This document shows, piece by piece, positions 1 to 11,599 of a stretch of DNA of 64,000 bases (its first letter is position 1; each line of letters opens with the position of its first letter). Below the pieces are notes generated by a model, which saw only the letters and a program-made list of their open reading frames with translations, was not told the DNA's origin and did not search any database. The position numbers and the translations under genes are program-made. Origin of the DNA: Trichaptum fuscoviolaceum (lineage: Eukaryota > Basidiomycota > Agaricomycetes > Hymenochaetales > Trichaptaceae); NCBI GenBank assembly GCA_910574455.1, contig CAJSYZ010000012.1, positions 551,317-615,316 on the forward strand, given 5' to 3'.

Positions 1-550
1 TTCGAGTACGATCATGCATTTAGATCTTACTCACTCTGACTTACTGTTGTCGTAGTGCCTCGAATGTGTATCTTTCAACTAGCTACTACGTTCAGAAGGT
101 ACGTATAGCTCAACGAGCCATTGCTCTCCCTACCAAGTATTCCATCTACAGATGTTCAGCCTGAGTAAGGGCACCGAATATCTGCCTAGCACACTCCCCT
201 CGAGTACGGGTACAGTGTTCTGGAGCATCACCCGCGATACTACGACCAATCAAATCTTCATAAAGGTGACGATCATTCACCCACCCCCAGTACGCTAGAA
301 TCTGGAGACTGACCCGGTCCTTTAGATCTCGAACACAGTTGCGGATGCCGCCACTATCATTTTCGAGTTGCCGACTAGTGTGTCTTCAAGTGCCACTGCG
401 GAGGTCTTAGTCGGTGCTGCCACTGCCAGTAACACTCCAGCGGCACCTACGACAGTCGTTCCCGTAACTTCAACATTTATTGGCAACCAAACCTTGACGT
501 ACATCGCGCCAGGGTTCAGTGTTCAAGTGCTTACATTGTCAACAGTGTAG
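1..550 (+). CDS. alpha-L-arabinofuranosidase GH51, 3' part only (runs in from the left)
   Basis: This is the C-terminal end of a fungal GH51 alpha-L-arabinofuranosidase, a secreted enzyme that removes arabinose from arabinoxylan and arabinan. The visible exons are about 1-5, 56-98, 152-265 and 326-550. Joined, they read through SNVYLSTSYYVQK, MFSLSKGTEYLPS and a threonine/alanine-rich end closing in GFSVQVLTLSTV, the usual C-terminal beta-sandwich of the family. The catalytic domain lies outside the window. The reading frame is open through all visible exons. The same stretch, introns included, is repeated in inverted orientation at 25,385-25,985. The two GH51 genes therefore point at each other across about 25 kb. 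Family assignment rests on the joined reading matching the C-terminus of the full gene at 25.4-28.7 kb. Confidence 0.8.
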
Positions 551-600
551 GGAACAACAAGCTTTGGAGAGTATTGTGGATGAAAATGATAGCGATCAGC
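1..600. repeat. left arm of a long inverted duplication
   Basis: Bases 1 to about 600 match the reverse complement of about 25,385-25,985 with only scattered differences, in exons, introns and about 50 bp past the stop codon. The left limit is the window edge, so the true length of the arm is unknown. Similarity fades after about position 600. Identity of intron sequence argues for a recent duplication rather than old paralogues. Confidence 0.85.
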
Positions 601-1118
601 GATAGCGGGGCTAGTAATGTGCGATGAATGATGAAAATAAATACATGTGCGTTTGTGATAAGAAAAATCTGCTCAACACCTGTTTGCAGCTCTTTTCCTT
701 ACACATCTTTCCTACTTTGAGCTGCGGCGACTCGAATTTGCCAGGCCCTGACTCGGAGCTCGGTGAGTGTCACCGTGACCTGAGCCTGAGGCTGCTGAGT
801 GCCACTGCCACTGCCACTGCTACTTACCACACTCTTCTAACTCACTTAGTCTCAGCCTGCCCGACATAAAGATTTAAGCATGTCATTCTGCTTATTTTAT
901 CGGGCTCAAAGCCAGATTAGGTGCGACTCAGGATTACCGTGGCGTCGCAATAAGCTCCTCTCTTGCTTTTGATCCGTGAGGAGTTGATTAGTACGATTTT
1001 GCCGGAAATCATCTTCAAGTTCAAGTTGAAAATCACCACTGCTAAAATTTTCGAAGAACGGTATCCATGTTCATTATGCTTATTATTTAAATCTCTAATT
1101 CTCGCTGGTGTGGCTTGC
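601..1118. other. intergenic, nothing coding recognised
   Basis: No exon-like stretch is supported. There is a short run of GCCACT hexamers near 800-825, which is simple sequence. Confidence 0.5.
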
Positions 1119-1512
1119 TTACAGCCGTTTGCATAATAGTACGGAAACGCAAAATTTTGCGCGCGGGCGGCAAGAGGACCATGCCGACAATTGCAAGTGC
1201 CGAGATACGGCGCTTGCCGGGTAGATTACATGTTGTTAGGTACACTATCTATAGTGGGAGTCATGTGGCATTACCTTTCAATACAATCAAGTGTGCGAAC
1301 ACAGAGCTGGGCACAAATTTGGCAAGTAGAGTGACATGCAGTAGCTAAAATAGTTAAGTCACACCATAACATTACCATTATTAGTACTATAGTTACGCGC
1401 GTTATCTAACACTGCCGTATCTCGGCACTTACAATTATCGGCATGGTCCTCTTCAAGTTGCCGCCCGCGCGCAAAATTTTGCGTTTCCGTACTATTATGC
1501 AAACGGCTGTAA
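1119..1512. mobile_element. foldback/MITE-like element with ~95 bp inverted arms
   Basis: The left arm (1119 to about 1211) begins TTACAGCCGTTTGCATAATA. It is matched by the reverse complement of about 1412-1512, which ends in GGCTGTAA. The arms differ by a few substitutions and a 4-base indel, and they enclose about 200 bp of non-coding spacer. The outermost TTA/TAA is part of the symmetry, so a target-site duplication cannot be read with certainty. The length and lack of an ORF fit a non-autonomous DNA element. Confidence 0.75.
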
Positions 1513-2829
1513 TGGGGTTTTAGGACCTATAGGCAGGCAATGCTATGCGAGCAAAAGACAACTAATAGCCACAATGAAGACTCGGAGAAACCGTCGAGGG
1601 CTCATTTTCACACCTTGAATTTGATAATGGCTAGTGCGTACATCTCATTTGAGCTTATTTACTCTTCATAGAACGATGAATGTCGCTCAATATCATACAT
1701 AGGCACATATCACCACTTTTAACTAGTGCGTGTGTGTTGCAGGCAACTTGCAGCCTACATACGTAGGTCTATCTTCGCAGCAATATAATGGTATGCATAT
1801 AACTAGAGGTTGCCGAAAGGCTTATGCTCTTGGTGGCCCTATACCCACCAGCCTTATGCTTCAACCCTACCGCAACCTAGGTCTCGAAGGCGTAGAACAC
1901 GCGGTTATGCGGGTTGCAAACGAGTAAGCTCGCTAGCGACGTCAGCATTCTGTATTGTGTCTAATGGGTATCCTCTTGTCCTTCGCAGGCAATCTGGATA
2001 CATCATGCATATCGCCAAACGATGTTCTCCAGTTGACATGCATCGTCATCCCGCCCATCCTCCCTCGGTATGCGTTTCTGCCAGTGTCGCTTACCCGTCG
2101 AGGCAAAACTCCCACTGAGCCGCACCGCAAACACATGTCTCTCGCTTCCTCCGGGTCTAAAGCTCGTGTTGAGATATCGCTTCTCTCCGAGTCGAAGTCT
2201 GTCGATATCCGAGCTGGATATTGAGGGACAGAAGTGTTCGCTTAGGACATACTCGGTCTTACGGGTCCGCTGATACCGCGCTCAATCTGCTCAGGCTGAA
2301 GTCCTTCGAGGCTCAAGAGTCAAAAGCTCCCTTCGCAGAAGGCAATTCATTTCGGTGGACCCGGATCGCTATCCCCACACTTGTCTACCTTATCAGGTAT
2401 TCCTCTAGACACTGCCATGCTTATTACATGAGGTTTCGCGAACTAGCACACTACAGATGACACTCCTGCTCCTGCTCCTGCTCGTTGCTATCTGCGCTCC
2501 AGACCAAAAGGCAATTTCTCTCTTTCCGGACCCATCCTTCCCGCATATCAAAGCAAGCTTGCTGCTGTATAGGCATGCACAAAACACTTACTCTGATTCG
2601 AGATAATCTGATCATGATTGCCAGCCTAAGTGACCGGACGCGCTCCGAGGATGCGGGGAGCACTCGGCCTGCCCCAAGAAGCTATTTTCTACTCCGGTCC
2701 TTTCCCACCGCAAGACCCCCATGCGTTTCTTAAATGAAATACACGCGCACAACGCGCTGGCCGCTCGACGTCACGACACGTGTAACAGCGGCGAGATACT
2801 CTCACTCATTCATCTCCCGCACTCCCACC
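1513..2829. other. no supportable gene; possibly a decayed gene at 1,730-2,400
   Basis: Several overlapping open stretches on the plus strand between 1,730 and 2,400 have protein-like composition (Arg-rich, then Ser/Lys-rich). They do not join into one frame with acceptable splice sites, and I recognise no domain. A (GCTCCT)n run sits at about 2,463-2,485. Confidence 0.35.
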
Positions 2830-3059
2830 ATGTCCAATCCCTGTCTTGTGGTCAACTCTGACACACTTCTCCCCGCGGTTTTTTGAGTTCAATGCCTTTC
2901 ATCGGTGCTTTGCAGATATTTTCGGTTGTTTTGGTTGCTATATTCGTCCGCTCAGAACTCGTGCCTCGCTGCTGTCTATGCGGGAACACAGGGATTTTGA
3001 GGGACGACATCATTCCGCTCGTTCTCGATTCCACAGCTCCCACAAACATATTCAATTGA
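2830..3059 (+). CDS. very small two-exon gene, possible one-pass membrane peptide
   Basis: A CACC-ATG start at 2830 follows a promoter-like CT/CA-rich stretch. Exon 1 (2830-2877) and exon 2 (2916-3059) join in phase to give about 63 residues. The product has a hydrophobic run IFSVVLVAIFV, a CCLC motif just after it, and a TGA stop at 3057-3059. The 38-base intron is short for a fungus. A donor at about 2851 (GT after CTTGTG) would give a longer intron and a peptide about nine residues shorter. I recognise no family. It could also be an artefact of chance splice signals, so this is a candidate only. Confidence 0.35.
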
Positions 3060-4538
3060 GCAATGCTCAACGTACACACTACGTACCTTGCTTTCCCAAG
3101 GACGTAACTTGTTTCGCCGAGCGCACCGACAGGCCTTCCAAAAGAACATTCAGGCAAACATATTAATTAAACGTGCGCAACATTAAGAACAAGGGAACTA
3201 CACAAAGGGTTTAACAGTCTATCATTAGGAACGCGAAAGCGAATAAACTGGATATACTTTGACTCCGTAAACTATGTATGGGAGAGATCTAAACAAAGTT
3301 CCGTAACGTCTGCAAGCTAACCAAAAGGCTTCATAGAAATAATTGTCCGATTGGCGAAGAACAGGCAATGTAAGAATAAAAAGGATGTTGCAATTATGCA
3401 TTCTAGGTAACTAAGTTGGAAGGCAAGCAAAGAAAGCGTGATAGCGGGTTCGTAGAATGGACGTGGGCAAATGGGGCGTAACGACATGAAAAACTGCATT
3501 CGGGACATGAAGAGCGTAAAGGCAGAAGGAAGGAAACGAGCGAGAGATCTGGAGAATTGCGGTGTCAATAAGGTTAATCGTTGACGAGAAGAGAAGAGAA
3601 GTAGGAAGAAGTGAAAAGGGACTTGCTAAGACGATACATCAGGAGAACCCTTGAAGTGGAAAGTAGCAGAATGGACGAAGGGGAGGGGAACAGATAAACA
3701 GGGAATTGCAGAGGAGAAAGGGGGTGTGATTGATGGTACTCGAAAGAACCATTTAATGTGGGGGAAAACTAGCCACGAAATGAATCGTGGTGCGGATACT
3801 ATAATTAATTTAATCTACGGTAAAGACAGGGGAGGGCAAAGGCGCAAAAAGGTCGAAAAGGAGGAGGGAAAAATATAAAAAGAGAAAACGAGAAGTCCTC
3901 CGGAGGACAGCGTACAAACATTCGACGCGAAAATGGACAGATGGAGGAGGAGAAAAACAATGTGCTACATTGGCTTGATGACAAGCAAAAAGCGGAGAGA
4001 GGAGACATGAGACGAGAAAAATGGAAATGAAATTGAAAATGGAGGAGAAAAGAAAAATCGTGCATCATGAAGAAACGTGATCAATATCGACAGCGAAAAG
4101 TGTGCAAAGCGAATAAGATAATCCAAGCTTTCCGTTTGGTTTCTTCTTCGTCGTTCAAAATGTTCCAATAAGATTATTAGACCCAGGCGCGAAAGGAGGC
4201 GAGAGGGCGGTGAGGGTATAAAACGACGGGATATCGAGATAATTGCGAGTATTAGGCAGCGTGTGCCGAAGATTGCGGAGAGGAGAGAGAGAGATCTAGA
4301 CGTGCGTGTAGATGAAGGAAATGCGTGCTGGTGCAAGAAAAGATGATGCGGGGAGGTGGGTGGATGGGCGGATGTGCGGTGCTAGCAACTCGATGCGCTC
4401 GGAAACGATATAGTGTTCGGGTGAGGGTAGGTTCAACTGGGTGTCGCTCCTAGAATTACAATCATGTGTTGTTCCTCCACGCGTAACCAATGGCAGTCGA
4501 GATGCATCCGCTTTTTAAATATCTTCAATAATGATTCT
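3060..4538. other. intergenic with a strongly purine-rich tract
   Basis: Between about 3,560 and 4,330 the plus strand is dominated by A and G, in repeated GAGAAGAGAAG, GGAGGAG and AAAAGGGG type strings. Long open stretches there on the minus strand (Phe/Ser/Leu/Pro-rich) are by-products of this bias. I see no gene. The tract lies downstream of the RING gene and may act as a promoter or spacer. Confidence 0.5.
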
Positions 4539-6382
4539 TCAGTTTAAGCTCGTCTGTGGGCGACCGATGCGGTCCGCGAGCATGGAAGGCAGCCAGCGCT
4601 CGTGTCTGCTGCTCTTGCGCTTCTCCTTCTCCTTCTCCTTGCGCTCGCCGGCTTCAGTCATGTAGCCATCACGGTCGTCGACAACGCCACGACCTCCCCG
4701 AGCAGAAGAGACGATCTGCGCTCCTGTGCTCTGAGAAAGCGTGCGCGGCTTCGGTGGCACTGGTGGACGTGGGTGTCCACCCGGGCTAATCGAAATGCTG
4801 TCCGAATCTCGCATCGACTTGCCTGACGTGCTCCCAACAGAGTTCATGGAGTGCGACAGCTGAGAGACAGGGACAGGAATGGGCGGGATGGAGGACCCGC
4901 CGGCGCCCGGACCAGCGTTAGCGCCGACGGAGAGTCCGTTTGGGTGGCTCGATGTTGTTGTTTGAGACCGGGCATGTGAGTGAATGGCAGGCGTCATTGC
5001 ACGAGGCAGTTGGGGAACAGGAGGTGTAGCACCCGGGGCGACAGACGCTGAACGATGATGTCCCGGCCCGGGGGTTACAGCGCGGCGAGAAGAGACAGAA
5101 GAAGCTGCAGAAGATGCTGCGTGTTGTAAGACTGCAGGCGTCGTAGGACGATGCATAAGGGATGTCGTGCGGGAGTGGTGGTACCGCGGAGCAGGGGTCG
5201 GAGAAGTGGCACGTTGCGCTGCAGTGCTGGCACTTGAGGACCCGTTGGAACCGGGGAAGGACAGCGGAGAGTAGGCAAGGCCAGCGGTCGGCGTCGTACG
5301 ACCAGAGGAAGAAGCGGAAGAAGAGCCAGTGCTGGTAGTAGCCGACAGCATAGGATATGCGGTCGGGCCCGCAAATTGGAAGTAGCCATCTGGACTTGTT
5401 GGAGCACTCATGCTTGAGGGGGCAGCAGACACGCTTTGTCTGCGCGTAGGAGTGGCACCTCCCTTCATCTTCTGAAGCTCACTACGAAGGCCCTTCACAT
5501 TACCCCTCTGCGCAATGAGCTCGCTCTCTAGCTTCTCTCGAATGAGATTGCTGTCGAGCAACTGCTCACGTAGTTTAGCCTTCGCACCTTCTTGTACGCG
5601 TATGTTTTCTGTGAACATGTGGTGGTTCGCCAAGATGGCCTTGATGAGCATATGTGAAAGATGCAACGCAGTACGTTGCTGAAATGCGAAAATATTAGTC
5701 AGTGGCAGTCGGACTGTTCGACACTGTAGACGTACTTGATTTTCCGATTCTCCAACAGTCTTTTCTTTGTCCAACCATTTTTGCAGGGCAAGTTCGAGAC
5801 CCTGAAGCTCCTCAACACTGCAACGCTTCGAAGCCACTTTGTACACCATGCGCTCCAGCTCATTCCCCCTTGCGCGATGCTTGTTTGCGTCAAAAGGGGC
5901 GAAGTCAGCGACCTTATCTTCGTCGATAGCTCTGAAAATGTCCCCTCGCTCTCGTGAGGCAGCTCGAGACGGGCGGGTAGAAGAGGAGGCCGACCGGGAT
6001 TGGGTGTAGACTATTTCGTCGGAGTCATTCTCCGTCTGGGTCTGAGGGGCAGTGTCCACAGAGTGTCGCAGTCTGTCGGAGTCGAATGAACCAGAAGATC
6101 CTCCGCCAGAGGACTGAGAGAAATCGATGCGAATGACCCGAATTCCGTCCGCTGAAAAATTTTCACGGCAGTATGGACACGCCGGCTGGAGTCGGGGTGA
6201 GGTTTTCTCGATGATGGTCGTTGCGCAAGTTTCGCAGAGAATGTGACCTTCAACATTGTCAGTAAAAGAGGAGCAAGCAGCGCGCTTTGTTACTCACCAC
6301 AGGGGATGCAGCGTGGCAGGTTCATGGGCCCGTACTCCTCTGCGCAGACATCGCAGGCGGATTCGGGGTTGAGGGTGAGCAT
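4539..6382 (-). CDS. RING-finger (C3HC4) protein, putative E3 ubiquitin ligase
   Basis: About 578 residues over three exons, with introns near 6,247-6,297 and 5,682-5,736. The N-terminus is a RING-HC finger with zinc ligands at about Cys10, Cys13, Cys28, His30, Cys33, Cys36, Cys52 and Cys55. The strings ACDVCAEEY, CGHILCETC and CPYC are visible. The first intron splits the CGH motif, and the splice restores it exactly. A helical middle follows with a predicted coiled coil (LREQLLDSNLIREKLESELI), then a long Ser/Thr/Pro/Ala-rich tail with SSSASSS tracts and a basic end. RING proteins normally pass ubiquitin from an E2 to a substrate; the substrate here is unknown. The start at 6382 puts Met directly before the RING. 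The frame is open upstream to about 6,670, so a longer N-terminus is possible. Confidence 0.8.
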
Positions 6383-9300
6383 GGTGTATGCGCGCACTTG
6401 GTGGACGCTGTGCTCGAGCTCGCTGTGTGCAGCGAAGGACGCGCTGCTCGTCGTCGACGGCGATGGCGAAGGGGGGAGGGTATAGGTTGGGAGAAAGAGA
6501 CGGTCGCCCCCCTGCCGTGCCTTTGAGTCAAAGCCAAAACCCACAACCCTCGTCAAGTCATCGAATTTTTTTACATGCCCAAAATAGGAAACTGGCACGT
6601 GCCTCATAAGATGACTCATATTATCCAGGGTCTTCCCGTCCGGTGGTAATTTTGCTTCCGCGAACTTCAACTTGCTCCCGTCTCTTCCTTGCTTTACAAT
6701 GAAGTCTGCACAATGTCCTAGAACTTGGTCGAAGCTTTCTCAATGACACTTCATAGCTTTCTGCTGGGGTTAGACTCCCATTCATACTTCCCAATCGGTC
6801 ACGTACAATTAATTCGTGGCACGCCATCTTCGGAAGGGCCCTGCACGCTAAGGTTCAATTCCTGGAATGTAGTTCTTCCTGATCTACCAGCAATGCCTCC
6901 ATCCCCAATCAACTCCTGACACCGAGATCAGTTCTCTCAGTCGTCTATTCTTGCTGGCCTTCGCGCTCACTGTAGATCGACTTCACTACGCTTCAGGAAC
7001 TCCTGATAATATCTTCAGCAGCCTTTGTCCTCGCTTAGCCTCGGCGAGAAGACTCGACAAGATTTCCGTGCGAATGTACGCTGAGAAATATGTTCCTTTC
7101 ATGCAGGGTATTGGACGGTCCGCGCATACGACTTCCCGAATCGTCTGACGCGCCTGACAAACAGTTCGCACCGCTTTACGTTGGGCTCGGAGCGGGGATC
7201 AATGGACGCCGCTAAATCATGATTGTTTGATGTTTTGATCTACGCGAACAAGAACGCCGGTGCTTAATAAGACGTTTAAGTTGGCCATCACTCATCGTAC
7301 TCACCTTCACCGCTCTCGGTTATACTGGCACATTCTCGTCAATACCGCTGCTGGTCTTCATCTCCGCGTATCTGTAACTCGAGCCTGCATCATGAGCAAC
7401 ACATTTCCTCGATACGTACGATAAGTCCATTGATGACTAATTGCGTCCGTGTTTCGACGTAAAACTGTTAATATCCCAAATAATCTTCAACGATCGGTGC
7501 ATCGTAAGTCCTGTAGTCTACATGTCAGCGAATGTCTGATTCTTCTGAGGGTTCGCTTAAGGTCCGAATACGAGAATCACCTTGCTATCAACTCCCATCT
7601 CCCCAGCGGCTCTCCGTCTCTATAGTATCTACCCGCATCGCTCCAAGACCTGTCTTAACAAGTGTATAATGAACTCTAGCTGTGGGTAAACACACTCACT
7701 AATGACTTCTATCGCCAGGCCCTACACGCCTGCGATGTGTATATTGCATTTCGTTCCGCAAACTATACGACAAGCTCGCATCCAAACACTCGACTTCAGC
7801 GCAGGATGCTAAAGACGGTTCATTTGGTCGCTCGAAGTTGCGCACCATACGCCATGCCGAGGACCGTGCTTATCTCTATACAGTGCTCGGTTCGGAGCTC
7901 TGGTGCTGCTCGAGTCTGGGGTGAGTGATCCGCTCGTCGAAGCTATCGGGTTCCTCCGTTCACGCATGTGCGTAACGTCGTATCTGAATCAAGCTTCTCA
8001 TCCGGGGAATGAAACTTCGCGAAGGTTATGTTCATGTTGTATGGGATGGTCGGCCGTACACTTGATAAGAGAGCCAGCCTCTTCATGTCCGAACTAAGAT
8101 TAGCTGATGAACTCGTATAGGATTGCGACCCGTGCAGTTGCATTCAGTGATGTCCGCCATTTCCAATGTAACTTGACCAGCACTACAACAATAATCAACA
8201 GCTCGCATTGTCCAGTAGATCAGCGAGATCAGCGAGCAGTGCGCCCGGGAGACCAGAAAAGGTGGAGGTAAGATCGACGATTGCGAGCGGAGATTGCCAT
8301 GAAAGGACGACGACAGTGCACCAATTGCTGCCACAATTAGACTCGAAGGCGCTCAGGTTCGACCGATCGAATCTTGTCCGGGTAACTTGGAAGCTTGTAC
8401 GAAGTGCCAGTGCCTGCAATCACATGCGGTGCATGCCTGCTGTCCGTAGCGACACGCGCGTAAGGCGTGGTGGCCTTTAGGTTGTCCCGCAAATGTTGAA
8501 TACCCGCATCTTCTCTTTGAAGGAAGAATGAGCTATGTGTTGTCCCCATGTAAGAGCAAGATATGATAGCATTTGCAGGTGCACCTGAGAAAAGGTCTGT
8601 TAAATGTTTCATGGCACATAGTAAAGTCCGAACCTCTGACTTCATGTCCGAAGCATAATATTAGTGAAGCACCGGTCATATTTTGTTCCTTGCAAGCCCT
8701 TGTAGTAGTTCGGACCGTATCTAACGAGGAATGTATGCGACTGCCACGTTTTTATGACTGTAGTCATTTGCGTCCCCGATTTATCCATATGCAGCGTTAT
8801 CTATTGCTTGAGCCTGAATTTCCATTGCCGTTTCGCCCCGGTATCCGGAGGAAGATGTTCATGACGACTCAGGCGTCAATGATACCACACAGTTGGGGTA
8901 ATCTTTCAGAGTCTCTGACCTAAGTATTATTCCAGATCCAGAATTGTGTCTAAGGATGTAACAAAGTGGCTGTATGTATGTTGCGAAATATGGGACCGAC
9001 TTGGAGACGGAGCCCACAGTAAACAGCTACACTTATCCAATTAATCAGCTCTCCAACACACAAATTTATGCAGGTTATTGACGTACTTTAGACGCGGGCT
9101 TTCCGAAGGCACCAGGGGATTGTAGTGCTTAGGCAAATCAAATCAAAAGCTGCATATATGCATGTTTGTCAGTCGGCGTGCTGGAGACCAGGGAATTAAA
9201 GTAGATTTGGGATGTATTGCGTTGATGCCTGCTGCTAAGGGCGCAGATGGAACAAACATAATAGATACTCTGTCACTGGCATCGTGGTAGGTCGAAAAGA

Positions 9301-9705
9301 AAGCGCTCGGGGGATTGTGTCGAGCGCCCTTTAAATATTATTGAGAACAGATGCCAGTGACCAAGCTTCACCAAATAATGTGCGTCATTAGAGTTCATAA
9401 TATGATCGCCGCAAGCTAAAAATAGGACCACCACCGATTCATGTTATACGACATTCTGTACTGTACATGTTATCATGCTACGGCCACTATATTACTTTGT
9501 TTTGAAGTGATTAAGGATAGTCAGTGAACCATGATTAGCGGTTTTCCTTGCATATGTTCTTGCACACCCCAAAACAGAATAACAGGATACATATATACGC
9601 GTTTGCTCCGGTCAGGAACTAAGAGTTGTAGATATTGCGTGAGCTAGAATACTATGGGAGGCAAGTATTGAGTCCCGCAGCTATTGGTATAACATTTATC
9701 TCTAC
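6383..9705. other. long gene-poor stretch
   Basis: I find no exon set that joins in frame and no transposase, reverse-transcriptase or integrase motif. Open stretches at 6,950-7,150, 7,900-8,500 and 8,570-8,920 lack convincing composition. The only clear structure is the nested inverted repeat at 9,271-9,365. Confidence 0.5.
9271..9365. repeat. nested inverted repeat / hairpin
   Basis: An outer pair GTCACTGGCATC and GATGCCAGTGAC flanks an inner hairpin whose stem is GCGCTCG with CGAGCGC, about 12 bases apart and followed by TTTAAATATT. The outer arms contain GCCAGTG, a motif that also ends the palindrome at 52.8-55.3 kb. It could be a small foldback element or a transcript terminator; nothing decides between them. 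Confidence 0.5.
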
Positions 9706-10972
9706 TCACTTGTGGATGGTGAACAAGGGGTGCAATGTATTTAGCCAGCTGTTGACGCAAGGATTGAGTGGGTCAGTTTAAGAGTGCTATTCGGAGTTCC
9801 TCACAAGTAACTCGATACAGGAGCACACGGAGCAATCTGTGTCGTGATATCTGGGGTTCCATTCTGATATGCGTCGCAAAATCCTGTGCTGTTCACGAAA
9901 CCAAACGTTTGTGCGTTGTCCAGAAGAGTATTAAAGATTGGCTGGGTGTCAAATACTACGACTTGGTCGAGTTCACGGTGCTTCGCCTTGAATGAGTTCA
10001 CGTTCTCAACCAGTTGTGCGTTAAAGTCAGCAAGTGCTGCCTTGATTTTGGTGGTTGCTGTTGTGCCCTGCTCAAGAAGTAATGGTGCGCGATTTGTGGG
10101 TGGTACCGTCAAAAACAGGAATGAGCGAGCGCCTTTGTCAAACAGATCCTCAACCTGAAAATATCTATATCAGTATCCTTTCCGGAAGCGTGTCGCACAA
10201 GGACTCACCTGTCCAAACAGTCGTGCCATCAGAACTTTATGGAAGCCGACTTGAGTGACGTTTGTCTATTTACGTGTTAAATGACGATAAAAGATGAATA
10301 ATAAAGTCAGATCTACAAATGAAAACGAGTTTCCCTGATTTATCTCGTCAAGCACAGCTCTATACTTTGATACAAAGGTGATTACTTACAACATCATTAA
10401 TTCCAATCCAAATGGCAAACAGGCTGTTGTTACTGCTCCATTCAGCCCCAACGGGCTTTGGTGCGAGGAACTCATTGAACTGAGTTACTTGATCGACTAT
10501 AGATCTAGACTTACGTCAATATCTTGTACTCTACTTATAATTTAGGTGGAACTTACAGAACTGTTGGCTCAAATGGCGTCACCAGAGCAGAGTCGATCGT
10601 GGCTCCTCCGGAAGCGAGATTGAAGACTTGCGTGTTCGTCACGTTGTATGTGCTGCCTATGTAGTGTCAATTATTTAGAGGATCTTGTCGGGTATGGGTG
10701 AAGAGGTAGCGTACCTAAGAATTCGACCCAATTGGGTCCGTTAGAGGACGTCTATCTCATAACCTTTAGGACGCGTACGCGTAACATAATGAAAGGGAGC
10801 GTACAAAACCTGGTATAAGTGAGTTAACGCCTGCAGATATATTAAAGCCATCGGTTGTGTAGGAGTCTCCGAATGTGAACAGGAACTTTGTCGTGCCCCA
10901 AGTCAATTTTGCTTCTGTATTTGGTAGTGCCAGAGCGAGGCACAAACTAAGACCAAGAGCCAATGTAGCCAT
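9706..10972 (-). CDS. GDSL-type acetylesterase, carbohydrate esterase family 16 (secreted)
   Basis: A secreted GDSL/SGNH hydrolase of the CE16 type, which removes acetyl groups from hemicellulose oligosaccharides. A signal peptide (MATLALGLSLCLALAL) is followed by the nucleophile block FTFGDSYTTDGFN, then FNLASGGATID (oxyanion Gly block) and FAIWIGINDV (the GxND block). The last exon gives FWLNTLHPLFTIHK, with the catalytic His in LHP. At least five introns are present. The final one restores the reading SSYFWLN across the junction at about 9,750-9,800. The position where many family members carry the triad Asp (DxLHP) is Asn here; whether that matters depends on the alignment. An in-frame Met nine residues upstream (10,999) is an alternative start, but 10,972 gives the cleaner signal peptide. 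It sits next to another secreted hydrolase, 0.6 kb away on the same strand. Confidence 0.82.
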
Positions 10973-11599
10973 ATGAGAAGTATTGTTCAGAGTAATCAAG
11001 ACGTTAGAGAGCCCCAGCTATTGACGCAAGCTTAGTATATATATCGCAACCTATAGCCACCTCTCTCCTCATAGAATCTTTTAAGCCATCGAAGACTGGG
11101 ATGGAACTAGTAGCAAGCTGGTCTGCTCCGAGGATTTTCCGCAGTCGCACAAGTCTGGAACTCATGATTGGCAGCGACGCCTTCGAAGGGTGTTGACCAG
11201 CTTTCTGTGAGAGGATTCATATCTAAATGCGATATTTTAGGATGTTTACTGGGTCACATGCTTCAGCTGAGAAAATCCATGTACTTGTTTGAGAATGCGG
11301 GGCGTTCTTGACCAGTCGCTATCAAGCAAGGGTGGTGAGAGAGAGTAGCGCTTTTGAGATCACATTGGTTGGGTGCCTTTTAGGTCAGGCTTCGCGTTCA
11401 GAACCGTTGCTTACAAGAAGCAGTAACTCGCCCGTTCTCTCATTAATTGCACGCGAAAATATACATAGGATCTAGAAGAGAAGATGAGAGGCTGTATGAT
11501 AGAGCTTATGAGTCAACGTACGTAATATAACGGTCTACTCCAAGCGACGAAAGACGGTGGTTTGAAGTCCCATGTCTTCCATGACGGTGAGATAATTAA
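10973..11599. other. intergenic between two minus-strand secreted-enzyme genes
   Basis: It holds the upstream region of the CE16 gene, with an AT-rich TATATATA stretch near 11,036-11,043, and the 3' side of the glycosidase gene. No further gene is seen. Confidence 0.5.

Noticed and set aside
3805..4336. Phe/Ser/Leu-rich open stretches on the minus strand
   Set aside because: Produced by the purine-rich bias of the plus strand; low complexity, no splice partners.
7000..8900. Several 60-115 residue open stretches in the gene-poor region
   Set aside because: No pair joins in phase with plausible splice sites, no domain motif, and both strands are equally open.
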